A stretch of 20,897 nt of DNA, taken from positions 1 through 20,897 of the forward strand of contig USKO01000002.1 in the NCBI GenBank assembly GCA_900555365.1, written 5' to 3'. Source of the DNA: an uncultured Bacillota bacterium (GTDB lineage: Bacteria > Bacillota > Clostridia > Christensenellales > UBA1242). Of the stretch, positions 13,961 to 20,897 are shown piece by piece. The stretch's first letter is position 1. Each line of letters opens with the position of its first letter. Made by a program: the position numbers and the translations under genes. The notes below the pieces were generated by a model. It had not been told where the DNA came from and did not search any database. It was given only the letters and a program-made list of their open reading frames with translations.

Positions 13961-13995
13961 GTGGGAGAGTGGAACTGCAACCACTTGTACACCAC
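13961..13995 (+). promoter_or_regulatory. Predicted L1-binding leader of rplK-rplA
   Basis: GTGG (13961-13964) pairs with CCAC (13992-13995), and inside it AGTGG (13968-13972) pairs with CCACT (13981-13985), leaving a GAG internal loop opposite a short asymmetric strand. This resembles the L1 site on 23S rRNA and known rplK leader mimics, by which free L1 represses its own operon. It ends just before the AAGGAGGAG ribosome binding site (13998-14006). Called by shape and position. Confidence 0.6.
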
Positions 13996-14010
13996 AAAAG
14001 GAGGAGAAAA

Positions 14011-14439
14011 ATGGCAGAGAAAAAGATTTCGGCAGTTGTAAAATTACAGTTGCCAGCAGGTAAAGCCACTCCAGGACCTCCAGTTGGTTCATCACTAGGT
14101 CCACATGGAATTAATATCGCAGGCTTTACAAAAGAATTCAATGAGAAGACAGCTTCTCAAGCAGGACTAATTATTCCTGTTGTAGTGACTATCTATGCAG
14201 ATAGAAGCTTTTCATTTGTACTCAAGACTCCACCAGCAGCTATTTTAATTATGAAAGCTATTGGAATTGAAAAGGGATCAGCAGTACCAAACAAAACAAA
14301 AGTCGGAAGTATTACAAAAGAGCAGATCAGACAGATCGCAGAAACTAAGATGCCAGATTTAAACTGCACATCAATTGAGTCAGCTATGTCAATGATCGAA
14401 GGCGCCGCAAGAAGTATGGGCGTTACTGTTGTAGAATAA
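14011..14439 (+). CDS. rplK: Ribosomal protein L11
   Basis: L11 forms the base of the ribosomal stalk and the GTPase-associated centre with 23S rRNA, and in many bacteria is needed for RelA activation. The 142-residue product is of normal length and complete: [20 protein letters not shown], then [16 protein letters not shown] with the conserved prolines of the N-terminal domain, and a C-terminal RNA-binding domain ([21 protein letters not shown]). The start is ATG 14011 behind AAGGAGGAG; an in-frame ATG 60 bases upstream is ignored because it lies before the leader and lacks such a site. rplA follows after 11 bases, and the leader before the gene suggests control by L1. Confidence 0.98.
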   Translation: MAEKKISAVVKLQLPAGKATPGPPVGSSLGPHGINIAGFTKEFNEKTASQAGLIIPVVVTIYADRSFSFVLKTPPAAILIMKAIGIEKGSAVPNKTKVGSITKEQIRQIAETKMPDLNCTSIESAMSMIEGAARSMGVTVVE

Positions 14440-14450
14440 GGGAGGAAGAT

Positions 14451-15131
14451 ATGAAAGAGAGTAGAAAACATGCAGAAGCTTCCAAGCTTGTAAAACAAAA
14501 AACATTTGATATAGCAAGTGGAATTGACACACTTTTATCACTTCCAAAAGCTAAATTTGATGAGACAGTAGAACTTCATGTTAGACTTGGCGTTGATGGA
14601 AAAAATGCTGATCAACAGGTTAGAGGAACATGTATACTACCTCATGGAACTGGAAAAGAGCTTAAAGTTCTTGTTATTGCAAAAGGCGACAAGGCTGACG
14701 ATGCAGTAAAAGCAGGTGCTGATTATGTTGGCGCTGAAGAAATTATCTCTAAGATCCAGGGTGGATGGCTTGATTTTGACGTTTGTATCACAACTCCTGA
14801 TATGATGGGACTTGTTGGAAGAGTGGCAAGAGTACTTGGACCTAAAGGTTTAATGCCAAATCCAAAGAGTGGAACAGTTACTATGGATGTAACAAAAGCA
14901 ATCAATGATGCTAAAGCAGGTAAAGTGGAATACAGACTTGACAAGACAAACAATGTACATGTTATTTTAGGTAAAGTAAGCTTTGGTAAAGAAAAACTTA
15001 TCGATAACTTCAACACAGTAATAGAAGCACTCATCAAAGCCAAACCAGCTGCAGCAAAAGGTCAATATTTCAAAAATGTTGCAATTGCATCGACAATGGG
15101 ACCTGGAATTAAAATCAATGTAACAATGTAA
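14451..15131 (+). CDS. rplA: Ribosomal protein L1
   Basis: L1 forms the mobile L1 stalk that helps release deacylated tRNA, and acts as translational repressor of rplK-rplA. The product has 226 residues, close to the family length. Recognisable parts are the N-terminal [20 protein letters not shown], the insertion domain with [40 protein letters not shown] (the L1 signature region), and the end of domain I ([20 protein letters not shown] followed by MGPGIKIN). GGGAGG (14440-14445) precedes the ATG. An intrinsic terminator follows only about 15 bases after the stop, so rplJ and rplL, which often come next in Bacillota, are not in this transcript. Confidence 0.98.
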   Translation: MKESRKHAEASKLVKQKTFDIASGIDTLLSLPKAKFDETVELHVRLGVDGKNADQQVRGTCILPHGTGKELKVLVIAKGDKADDAVKAGADYVGAEEIISKIQGGWLDFDVCITTPDMMGLVGRVARVLGPKGLMPNPKSGTVTMDVTKAINDAKAGKVEYRLDKTNNVHVILGKVSFGKEKLIDNFNTVIEALIKAKPAAAKGQYFKNVAIASTMGPGIKINVTM

Positions 15132-15145
15132 TAAAAGATAAAAAT

Positions 15146-15180
15146 AAAAGATGACATATTGAGTGTGCCATCTTTTTTTT
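15146..15180 (+). terminator. Intrinsic terminator after rplA
   Basis: AAAAGATG (15146-15153) pairs with CATCTTTT (15169-15176); ACA/TGT can extend it past a two-base bulge. A run of eight T ends at 15180. It closes the ribosomal-protein operon. Confidence 0.87.
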
Positions 15181-15186
15181 ATTTTG

Positions 15187-15227
15187 ATTATACTTATGCA
15201 AGCTAGAAATTATACTTATGCAAGCTA
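15187..15227. repeat. Short tandem repeat, 19-base unit at 22-base period
   Basis: ATTATACTTATGCAAGCTA occurs at 15187-15205 and again, identical, at 15209-15227, with three bases between. It is only two copies and lies between convergent transcription units. No protein-binding role can be assigned. The remaining AT-rich bases to 15287 show nothing else firm. Confidence 0.8.
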
Positions 15228-15287
15228 AAAAAACATCTTATTTAGCAATATGAGCTTTTATTTTTTTTAAACCAATAAACTGTAGAT

Positions 15288-15321
15288 AAAAAAAGATACT
15301 GTTTTATTTAGTATCTTTTTT
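15288..15321. terminator. Bidirectional terminator between rplA and the mazG remnant
   Basis: AAAAAAGATACT (15289-15300), a nine-base loop, AGTATCTTTTTT (15310-15321): a perfect 12-bp stem with A/T runs on both sides, able to end transcription both ways. The minus-strand mazG stop (15304-15306) lies in the loop, so it ends the surface-protein/mazG transcript and backs up the rplA terminator. Confidence 0.78.
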
Positions 15322-15627
15322 GCTGCCCATATTGTTTTTTGCTAACAAGCGTTTTTCATATTTTTCAATAGCCTTATTCAAAACCTTGTCAACATCAATA
15401 TTTGTTTCATTGGCAAGTGATAAAAGATTATAAAGAACATCACCGAATTCATTTTCAAATTCTTCATTTTTTACAAATGGAAGAGTGCCATATTTGCTTG
15501 CTTTTAGCACTTCCTTGGTAAGTTCTCTAATCTCGCTTTAAAGAGAGCCAATCCTTGCAAGAATTGGCATCTCTTTTTTATGCGAAAGTTTTACTTTTTT
15601 ATTAAATTCTTCAACTTTTCTTTGCAT
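15304..15627 (-). pseudogene. MazG-like nucleotide pyrophosphohydrolase, broken by one in-frame TAA
   Basis: Read from ATG 15627 the frame gives MQRKVEEFNKKVKLSHKKEM, PILARIGSL, a TAA at codon 30 (15538-15540), then SEIRELTKEVLKASKYGTLP and, further on, FENEFGDVLYNLLSLANE, ending at TAA 15304. With the stop ignored, the 107-codon frame matches small MazG-type proteins end to end: the SExxE helix, the ExxxD helix (EFGDVLYNLL), the ID...L..AIEKYEKR tail. These enzymes hydrolyse NTPs or dNTPs to NMP and pyrophosphate, using the Glu/Asp residues of these helices to bind Mg2+. The start overlaps the stop of the preceding gene as TAATG and has AGAAGG at 15635-15640, so it was translationally coupled. 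A GTG at 15510 could restart the C-terminal 68 residues but would lose the first Glu pair. A recent nonsense mutation or a sequence error are both possible. Confidence 0.65.
15540..15579 (+). terminator. Plus-strand terminator-like hairpin inside the 5' part of mazG
   Basis: AAAGAGA-GCCAAT pairs with ATTGGC-a-TCTCTTT (13 bp with one bulged A), closed by CTTGCAAG with one mismatch, and followed by six T (15574-15579) on the plus strand. The minus strand has only three T after it. It thus points against the surface-protein gene, although two better terminators already end the rplA operon. Confidence 0.5.
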
Positions 15628-18600
15628 TATTTAACCTTCTGTCTCTTTCTCAATGCAATTGTTATTCCAATAATTGCGCCAACTGCGATAACGCCCAGTA
15701 CGATTGCAATAATTGCAAAAGCATTTAATGGATCATCTTTTATAACTTTGTATGAATACAATAGATGCCCACTCATTGAATAAACTTGAATGTAGTAAGT
15801 TCCTGCCTGATCGATAGTATATGTTAAGTTAGCTGCAAGAGTAGGAATAGTCTCTTCAGTAATATCAAGTCTTGTGCTGCCAATTTGCAAATAGCATTCC
15901 CCGATAGCATCATACAGATTTTGAACATTGAATGAAACTGTAATGTTGTCTGTTGTGCTCTGACCCTCTGCAACAGAAATGTTAAGAGGAGGAGTGGCTT
16001 TATTTATCCAGAAACTAAATGTAAAGCTGCTGTCTGCGACATTACTATAAGCGTTATCATTTGTGTTGATTGTTACCTGATAGCGTCCTGCACCAGTTTT
16101 TTCATCCAAATAATTAACAATAAGTTCTGAAAGATATTTTTTGCCGTCTATTGTAACAGTTGCAAGATTTGATATTTCCACCAAATTGTCTGTAATGTCT
16201 ATATTATCCTTAACAACTTTTTCAACGTAGTAAGTTTCGAATTGTGGGAACTCATAGGCATATCTTGATTCGCTTGCATTTAAAATTGTGAAATTAAATT
16301 CTTGTTGACGAATAGGAATGCCTGTTGTACTTGTTGCTGTAAATACTATAGAGTAGTAACCAGGTTGAGTGAAAGTGTAGACATTGTTTCTTGATTCAAA
16401 ATCTGTAAAGTCTTTGCCATTAAGTTTTACTGAAATTACAGGATAACCAGCAAGTTGGTAATAAGTGGAAAGATTGGTCATACTTAAAGTCACAGAACCG
16501 TTATATACAGCATTTTGAACAAATTCGCTTTGTACTTGAGTTGACTCCTCCTGAGAGCTGTCGGTATATGTAATAATGAATGGAGTATAGTTCAAGAAGA
16601 TTATATCAAGATATTCTCCATTTCTGAACTGTTGCACATTTGCAGGAGTGCAGGAGTCATATAACTTAACTCTGTATGAACCTGCTCTATCAAGATAAAC
16701 ATAGGACAAGTCGCCATCTGTATACTTGGTAGGATAGATTTGAACATATGAACCATTGAACAATTTAAGAACTTCAATGTTGATAGCATTTTCCTCAATT
16801 CCATAGTAAGAGGTGAATTCGAGTTTCAATCTGTCAAAGTTACTTTCAGTTTCATTGTTTGCCACTACCACAACTGAAGAGCTTGTTTTGATGCTCTCAT
16901 CTGTTCCGCTTGCAGTTTCATAAGTAAATTGACTTACAAAATTATCGTTTTCTTCTATATAGATGATAGTGAAATCGCCGCGAGCTTGAGTGCATTCATA
17001 GTGGTAAATTTCAACATAGACCTCAGTTCCAGTAGTTTGAGTAGAAGTGAGAGAGTAGGTTACTCCAAGTTCTTCATTTGCAATAATTGCAAGTCTGTTG
17101 TTCTTATCTGAGTAGTTTACTCCAACTATATAGTTGACCTCATATTCTCTTCCATTTTGATCAGTAAATTTGATGTCGCTTCGAGTTACCTCAAGCCCAT
17201 CTACAGTAATATAATAGTAAGAAGCTTCACTATCTAAGATATTTATCTGATAAATCTGGCAAATATCTGAGAAGATTTCATCACTATCATATTTGATAAG
17301 AATGGTATAAACTCCACTGCCATTGATCGCATAGGCTGTTGTTGCTGAGGTTGAACTATTAATATTAGTCCATGTTTGACCATTGTCACTAGAGAGATAA
17401 ACGCTATAGCTGTAACCATCTTGGTAAGAGTGTAAGCCTTCGTATGCATAGCTTTGACCATCTTTAAAACGAAGAGTAACAACTTGAGAATAGGTGGTTA
17501 AAGATTTAGCATTAGCAGTATACGGTCTACCTTCATAGTAAACAGTTGTTGGTCCAAGATCTCCAAAATCGGTTAAAGGTTGAGAGCTGTTATCACTAAA
17601 CAATATTCCGCCATTTGAAACTTCCACATATTGACCTGTAATGAATGGCAGTACATAGTATAGTCGCAGATGAAGTGTTTTTATAGGAAGACCAGTTTCG
17701 CTATCTGTAATTTCTATTCTATAGTAATCGTCCCAAATGTTTTCTGTGGTAGGGGATAATGTGTAGTAAGAGATATTTGTAGCAGGATTATCATTTGGAA
17801 TCAGATTTTGAGTGATATTTTGATTATCCGCATCGAAGATAGCAACATTGTAAAGCAGATTATTATATGAGAACCTTATAGCTTGATCAGAGATGTAAGT
17901 TATAGAACCATCGTTTTCGGTAGTCTGATAAATTTCACCATCACCACTGATTTCATTATATGCAACTTCATTTGCAAGTTGGATGACTGTAGTTGTATTT
18001 CCAAAGTTATCGAGGATTTCAAATCTTATTTTTGATGTTGAATAATTTCCCATGTTGATTACAATCTGAAGTGTCGAACCTGAATTTATAGTGGTAAATG
18101 TGATTGAATCAGAAGGGGTAGAAGGATCAGGGGTCCAAGTGCCATAAGTATATTGATCTGCAATATAGATTAAAGTCCATTCTCCTTGGAGCGCTGTTGT
18201 ATTATCAAATCTATAAATGGTGATCTTCTGAGGGAATACATAACTTGTGGTTGTGCTTTGATATTCGCTCAAGGTTGGAACTGAAATGTTCAATATTACA
18301 CTTGTTCCATTTGGATCTTCAACTTTTTGAGTATTAATTGAGGCGTCCATAATAGAAAGATATACTTGATTAGCCACTCCAGTTGTTCTATCTGCCAGCG
18401 TCAAGGAGTGTTTGTTACTTGATGAGTCCACATTTGCAAAAATTGATGCAAGTGTGACCGATTCTAGACTGTAGCCGCTGGAATTTATCGTCATGCGATA
18501 GATGTAACCATCTTCCAGCCAAGGAGATTTCATATATCTTATAATATTCTGCCCAGAAATTCTTACATATATCATTCCCCAAGGATCAGACATATAATTA

Positions 18601-20897
18601 TAGTTTTTAAGTGTAAAGCCTGAATTTGAATAGATGTTATATCCTGATGTTATCTCTTCATTTGTTATAGTGAAGTCTTCATCATGTGTATCATTTGAAT
18701 AAATTAAAGCCTCATTTGTAACATTTTCATCATCTTGCAGTGAATCTGTATCTATGAGATATACAAGGTAAACACACATATTTCCAGCATAGTCTCTTTC
18801 AACAATTTCATAGTATCCGCATCTCAAACCCAGATTATCTGAAGCAAGAAGAAGGGTGTATTGATTTGCTGAGAAACTATCTCTGTCAACTTGAGTGTAA
18901 GAGTCAAGTGAAGGCACTTCTTTGTAGTAGATGTATTGAGTGTTATAATTGTTCAAATGAGCATTATTTACAGTTTCCATCAAAGTTTCATAGAAGAAAT
19001 CAGTAGTAACATTGTAACTATAATATTGGAAATATCCTGTATTTGCAGAGTAAGAATAACTCATATTTGCTACATCACTTATTGAACTTACTGCCACTTC
19101 TTGATGATCGTTGTCAAAATATCTTCTCATTGATTGCAACTGGAAGTTTGATGTGAATGTTCCACCAGTTGCATTTTCAGTGTTTGCCATAAGATTTTGT
19201 AGATTTGCAGTAGGTGCTGATATATCAAAGTAAATAGTTTTGCTTACCTGTCTGTAATAGCTGCTGTTATAGCCTTCATACTGCATTGTAATTGTGAGGG
19301 CAGGGTTGGTTCTCGAGCTATTTGCAAGTGAAGATGTGTCAATAGTGAAGGATCTAATATTGTCACCAGTTATTTCGCTGATAGGCAAACTACCTTCGGT
19401 AGATGTGATTTGAATTGAACTTTCGTCAATCTTAGCCTTATAAATACTTGTAGGTACTTCCCATTGAATTGTTAATTCATTTGAGTTGGTATAATATGTA
19501 TTTGTATCTCCAACCTCACTAAGTGTATAACCATCACCGCCAATTATATCAAAGTCAGGTTCTTGTGAAATAATTTCAAATCCAAATTTATATAATGAAT
19601 AGAAATTGCTCATTTCACCAAAGTTTGAAGCCTGATAGATTGTGATTTCGTAATTCCCTTCCAAATAGAAATTTTCAACCGCAGTGGTGTTAGTAATATT
19701 AAAATTTCTATCTGCTTCAAAGAATTGTAAGTAACCATTTACCAAACTACCATCACTTGTGTAGTATCTTGTAGTGCCGTTTGCAAGAGAGGCAGTGATA
19801 TTGGCTTTGATTCTATATTCGGCAATAGCAAGCTGATTATTTAAATAGTTTTGAGCTTCGCTTTCGCTAATATATCCATTTCCATCAATTACGCCTTCGA
19901 CAATTACATACCAAAGTCCGTCTTCTCTCTGCTCAATATAGGCATTGCCATAGTAGGAGAGTTTGTCATTGTAAACGGAATTGAAATCGAGCGTGTCATC
20001 ACCTGTGTTAGTGAATGAGTCGCCTGTTGCTGAAGAAGTTGTACCATTGTTGTTATAAGTTGCAGTGTTATATTTGGTATATTTAACACCAGGGATATAG
20101 AGTGAAATAGGTAATTTATCTCCAGAAACTGCATAGGTTGATACATTTGATGTTTCAGTAAAGCTGTCATCGGTATAGAATGAGCCGCTATTCAAGCCAT
20201 TAGAATAGGTAGGGAAGGAAACTTGAATAGAAGTATTTCCGTTGCCACTATACATATTCACGAAAATGTCCCCACCAACAACACTTTCAAGCGAACTGTT
20301 TTGACCTGAGCTGATATTTTCTGTAGGGCTGATTAAAGAGAAGTTGTCTACATCGAATGTTAATGTTCTTCTAAAATAATCATAAGCACTATAAGCGTCC
20401 CTGCCACTTTCACCATCTTGATTTTCAGTTGCGTATTCTCGAGTCAGAACATATCTGCCAGCAAGAGGTGTATTTGTCGAACCAAGTGCGAGGTCAAAAG
20501 TTAGGACTTCTCCTGAATCATAGGTAACACTTTCATCATAGGTATAAATATTAAATGATTGAGAAGGAGTATCACTTATAGTATAGTAGAACTCAGTTCT
20601 CACTTCAGTTTCAGGTTCGCCTTGACCATTATTATTTACCAATTTGCCAGTATCTACCGTATTTGATTCGCTGACTTTTTCATAAGGATAGTACTGCAAG
20701 GTCAATGACTGTAAGATTGAGCCATTATCAGCAAAAGGCACATATGAAATTGTTATTTCATTTTCGGCATTTATTGGGGTGTAGTAAGCAAATTTATATG
20801 TCAAATCTGTTGGCGTAGTATTCTCTTCATCTGGCAGGTGCGTCAAAGAGCCATCTTCTGTTTGATATAGACTTCCTGTCAAATCATAACTTGATAA
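15627..20897 (-). CDS. Giant Ig-like-repeat surface protein with C-terminal membrane anchor (5' partial)
   Basis: The frame is open from the right edge (20897) to TAA at 15627, at least 1,756 residues; the true start and any signal peptide lie outside. A TTG at 20880-20882 is not needed as a start because the frame stays open before it. The sequence is beta-rich, full of Thr, Ser, Asn and Tyr, with many units ending in the Gly-x-Tyr strand typical of bacterial Ig-like or fibronectin-like folds: EGNYEITIYQ, CGYYEIVERDYAGN, GSGVYTILIKYDS, RAGSYRVKLYDS, QPGYYSIVFTATS, GAGRYQVTINTND, QAGTYYIQVYSMSG. The end is a membrane span (AFAIIAIVLGVIAVGAIIGI) and a basic tail (ALRKRQKVK). No LPxTG sortase motif precedes it, so anchoring is by the span. 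Probably an adhesin or cell-surface stalk; no catalytic or ligand-binding domain can be named. It is followed by mazG with overlapping start. Confidence 0.85.
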   Translation of the reverse strand, partial: LSSYDLTGSLYQTEDGSLTHLPDEENTTPTDLTYKFAYYTPINAENEITISYVPFADNGSILQSLTLQYYPYEKVSESNTVDTGKLVNNNGQGEPETEVRTEFYYTISDTPSQSFNIYTYDESVTYDSGEVLTFDLALGSTNTPLAGRYVLTREYATENQDGESGRDAYSAYDYFRRTLTFDVDNFSLISPTENISSGQNSSLESVVGGDIFVNMYSGNGNTSIQVSFPTYSNGLNSGSFYTDDSFTETSNVSTYAVSGDKLPISLYIPGVKYTKYNTATYNNNGTTSSATGDSFTNTGDDTLDFNSVYNDKLSYYGNAYIEQREDGLWYVIVEGVIDGNGYISESEAQNYLNNQLAIAEYRIKANITASLANGTTRYYTSDGSLVNGYLQFFEADRNFNITNTTAVENFYLEGNYEITIYQASNFGEMSNFYSLYKFGFEIISQEPDFDIIGGDGYTLSEVGDTNTYYTNSNELTIQWEVPTSIYKAKIDESSIQITSTEGSLPISEITGDNIRSFTIDTSSLANSSRTNPALTITMQYEGYNSSYYRQVSKTIYFDISAPTANLQNLMANTENATGGTFTSNFQLQSMRRYFDNDHQEVAVSSISDVANMSYSYSANTGYFQYYSYNVTTDFFYETLMETVNNAHLNNYNTQYIYYKEVPSLDSYTQVDRDSFSANQYTLLLASDNLGLRCGYYEIVERDYAGNMCVYLVYLIDTDSLQDDENVTNEALIYSNDTHDEDFTITNEEITSGYNIYSNSGFTLKNYNYMSDPWGMIYVRISGQNIIRYMKSPWLEDGYIYRMTINSSGYSLESVTLASIFANVDSSSNKHSLTLADRTTGVANQVYLSIMDASINTQKVEDPNGTSVILNISVPTLSEYQSTTTSYVFPQKITIYRFDNTTALQGEWTLIYIADQYTYGTWTPDPSTPSDSITFTTINSGSTLQIVINMGNYSTSKIRFEILDNFGNTTTVIQLANEVAYNEISGDGEIYQTTENDGSITYISDQAIRFSYNNLLYNVAIFDADNQNITQNLIPNDNPATNISYYTLSPTTENIWDDYYRIEITDSETGLPIKTLHLRLYYVLPFITGQYVEVSNGGILFSDNSSQPLTDFGDLGPTTVYYEGRPYTANAKSLTTYSQVVTLRFKDGQSYAYEGLHSYQDGYSYSVYLSSDNGQTWTNINSSTSATTAYAINGSGVYTILIKYDSDEIFSDICQIYQINILDSEASYYYITVDGLEVTRSDIKFTDQNGREYEVNYIVGVNYSDKNNRLAIIANEELGVTYSLTSTQTTGTEVYVEIYHYECTQARGDFTIIYIEENDNFVSQFTYETASGTDESIKTSSSVVVVANNETESNFDRLKLEFTSYYGIEENAINIEVLKLFNGSYVQIYPTKYTDGDLSYVYLDRAGSYRVKLYDSCTPANVQQFRNGEYLDIIFLNYTPFIITYTDSSQEESTQVQSEFVQNAVYNGSVTLSMTNLSTYYQLAGYPVISVKLNGKDFTDFESRNNVYTFTQPGYYSIVFTATSTTGIPIRQQEFNFTILNASESRYAYEFPQFETYYVEKVVKDNIDITDNLVEISNLATVTIDGKKYLSELIVNYLDEKTGAGRYQVTINTNDNAYSNVADSSFTFSFWINKATPPLNISVAEGQSTTDNITVSFNVQNLYDAIGECYLQIGSTRLDITEETIPTLAANLTYTIDQAGTYYIQVYSMSGHLLYSYKVIKDDPLNAFAIIAIVLGVIAVGAIIGITIALRKRQKVK

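Noticed and set aside
13951..14439. Upstream ATG at 13951 as rplK start
   Set aside because: It lies before the predicted L1 leader and ribosome site; L11 homology starts at 14011 directly behind AAGGAGGAG.
9180..15131. UGA or UAA reassigned to an amino acid
   Set aside because: No gene here ends in TGA, but Trp is TGG and no gene is interrupted by in-frame TGA. TAA ends nearly all genes here, so the TAA in mazG is a true stop.
15187..15227. CRISPR array
   Set aside because: Only two repeat copies with a three-base gap, no spacers and no cas genes.
15530..15545. A second chimeric join at the apparent 5' end of mazG
   Set aside because: Extending the frame past the TAA recovers the rest of a MazG-type N-terminus in the same frame, with start overlap and ribosome site, so the DNA is continuous.
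15627..15740. Sortase anchoring of the surface protein
   Set aside because: No LPxTG-like motif precedes the C-terminal membrane span; only the span and basic tail are present.
20880..20882. TTG at 20882 as the start of the surface protein
   Set aside because: The frame stays open to the window edge and no ribosome site or signal peptide is seen there.

Overview
The window joins two kinds of bacterial DNA. Positions 1 to about 2,095 look Bacteroidales: a ZnuA-type metal-binding lipoprotein with a Bacteroidetes-style promoter box, and the C-terminal third of a propeller/Y_Y_Y/AraC membrane regulator of the hybrid two-component (HTCS) family. From about 2,100 to the end the DNA looks like an uncultured low-GC Bacillota, probably a gut Clostridia-like lineage: TTGACA/TATAAT promoters, strong AAGGAGG-type ribosome binding sites, SecA with a zinc-binding tail, CxxC-type L33, a single-span SecE, and the order rpmG-secE-nusG-rplK-rplA. 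A 5.9-kb open frame (682-6588, minus) runs across the join, fusing an unknown Bacillota protein to the regulator. I read it as a chimeric contig join near 2,095-2,100, not a natural receptor. The genus on either side cannot be named from sequence alone.

Layout. Minus strand, 1-582: znuA-like gene, cut by the window edge. Minus, 682-6588: chimeric frame. Minus, 6705-8960: a 751-residue coiled-coil protein of unknown function with its own promoter and terminator. Plus, 9180-11909: secA, divergent from the coiled-coil gene. Plus, 12147-12431: a lone short HicB-like gene in a hairpin-rich AT-rich stretch. Plus, 12617-15131: rpmG, secE, nusG, rplK, rplA, with a promoter-proximal hairpin before rpmG and a predicted L1-binding leader before rplK. 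Convergent terminators follow. Minus, 15304-15627: a mazG-like gene broken by one in-frame TAA. Minus, 15627 to past the right edge: at least 1,756 residues of a secreted, C-terminally membrane-anchored protein of repeated Ig-like beta-sandwich units; its stop overlaps the mazG start as TAATG.

How it works together. The centre is housekeeping: SecA and SecE are the motor and a channel subunit of the Sec translocon, next to the NusG/L11/L1 transcription-translation block. The large surface protein is a probable Sec client. The least understood parts are the two large neighbours of secA, the Ig-like surface protein and the structured non-coding DNA around hicB, rpmG and mazG. I found no CRISPR array, transposase, phage gene, tRNA or rRNA, and no stretch over 300 bases lacks a gene.
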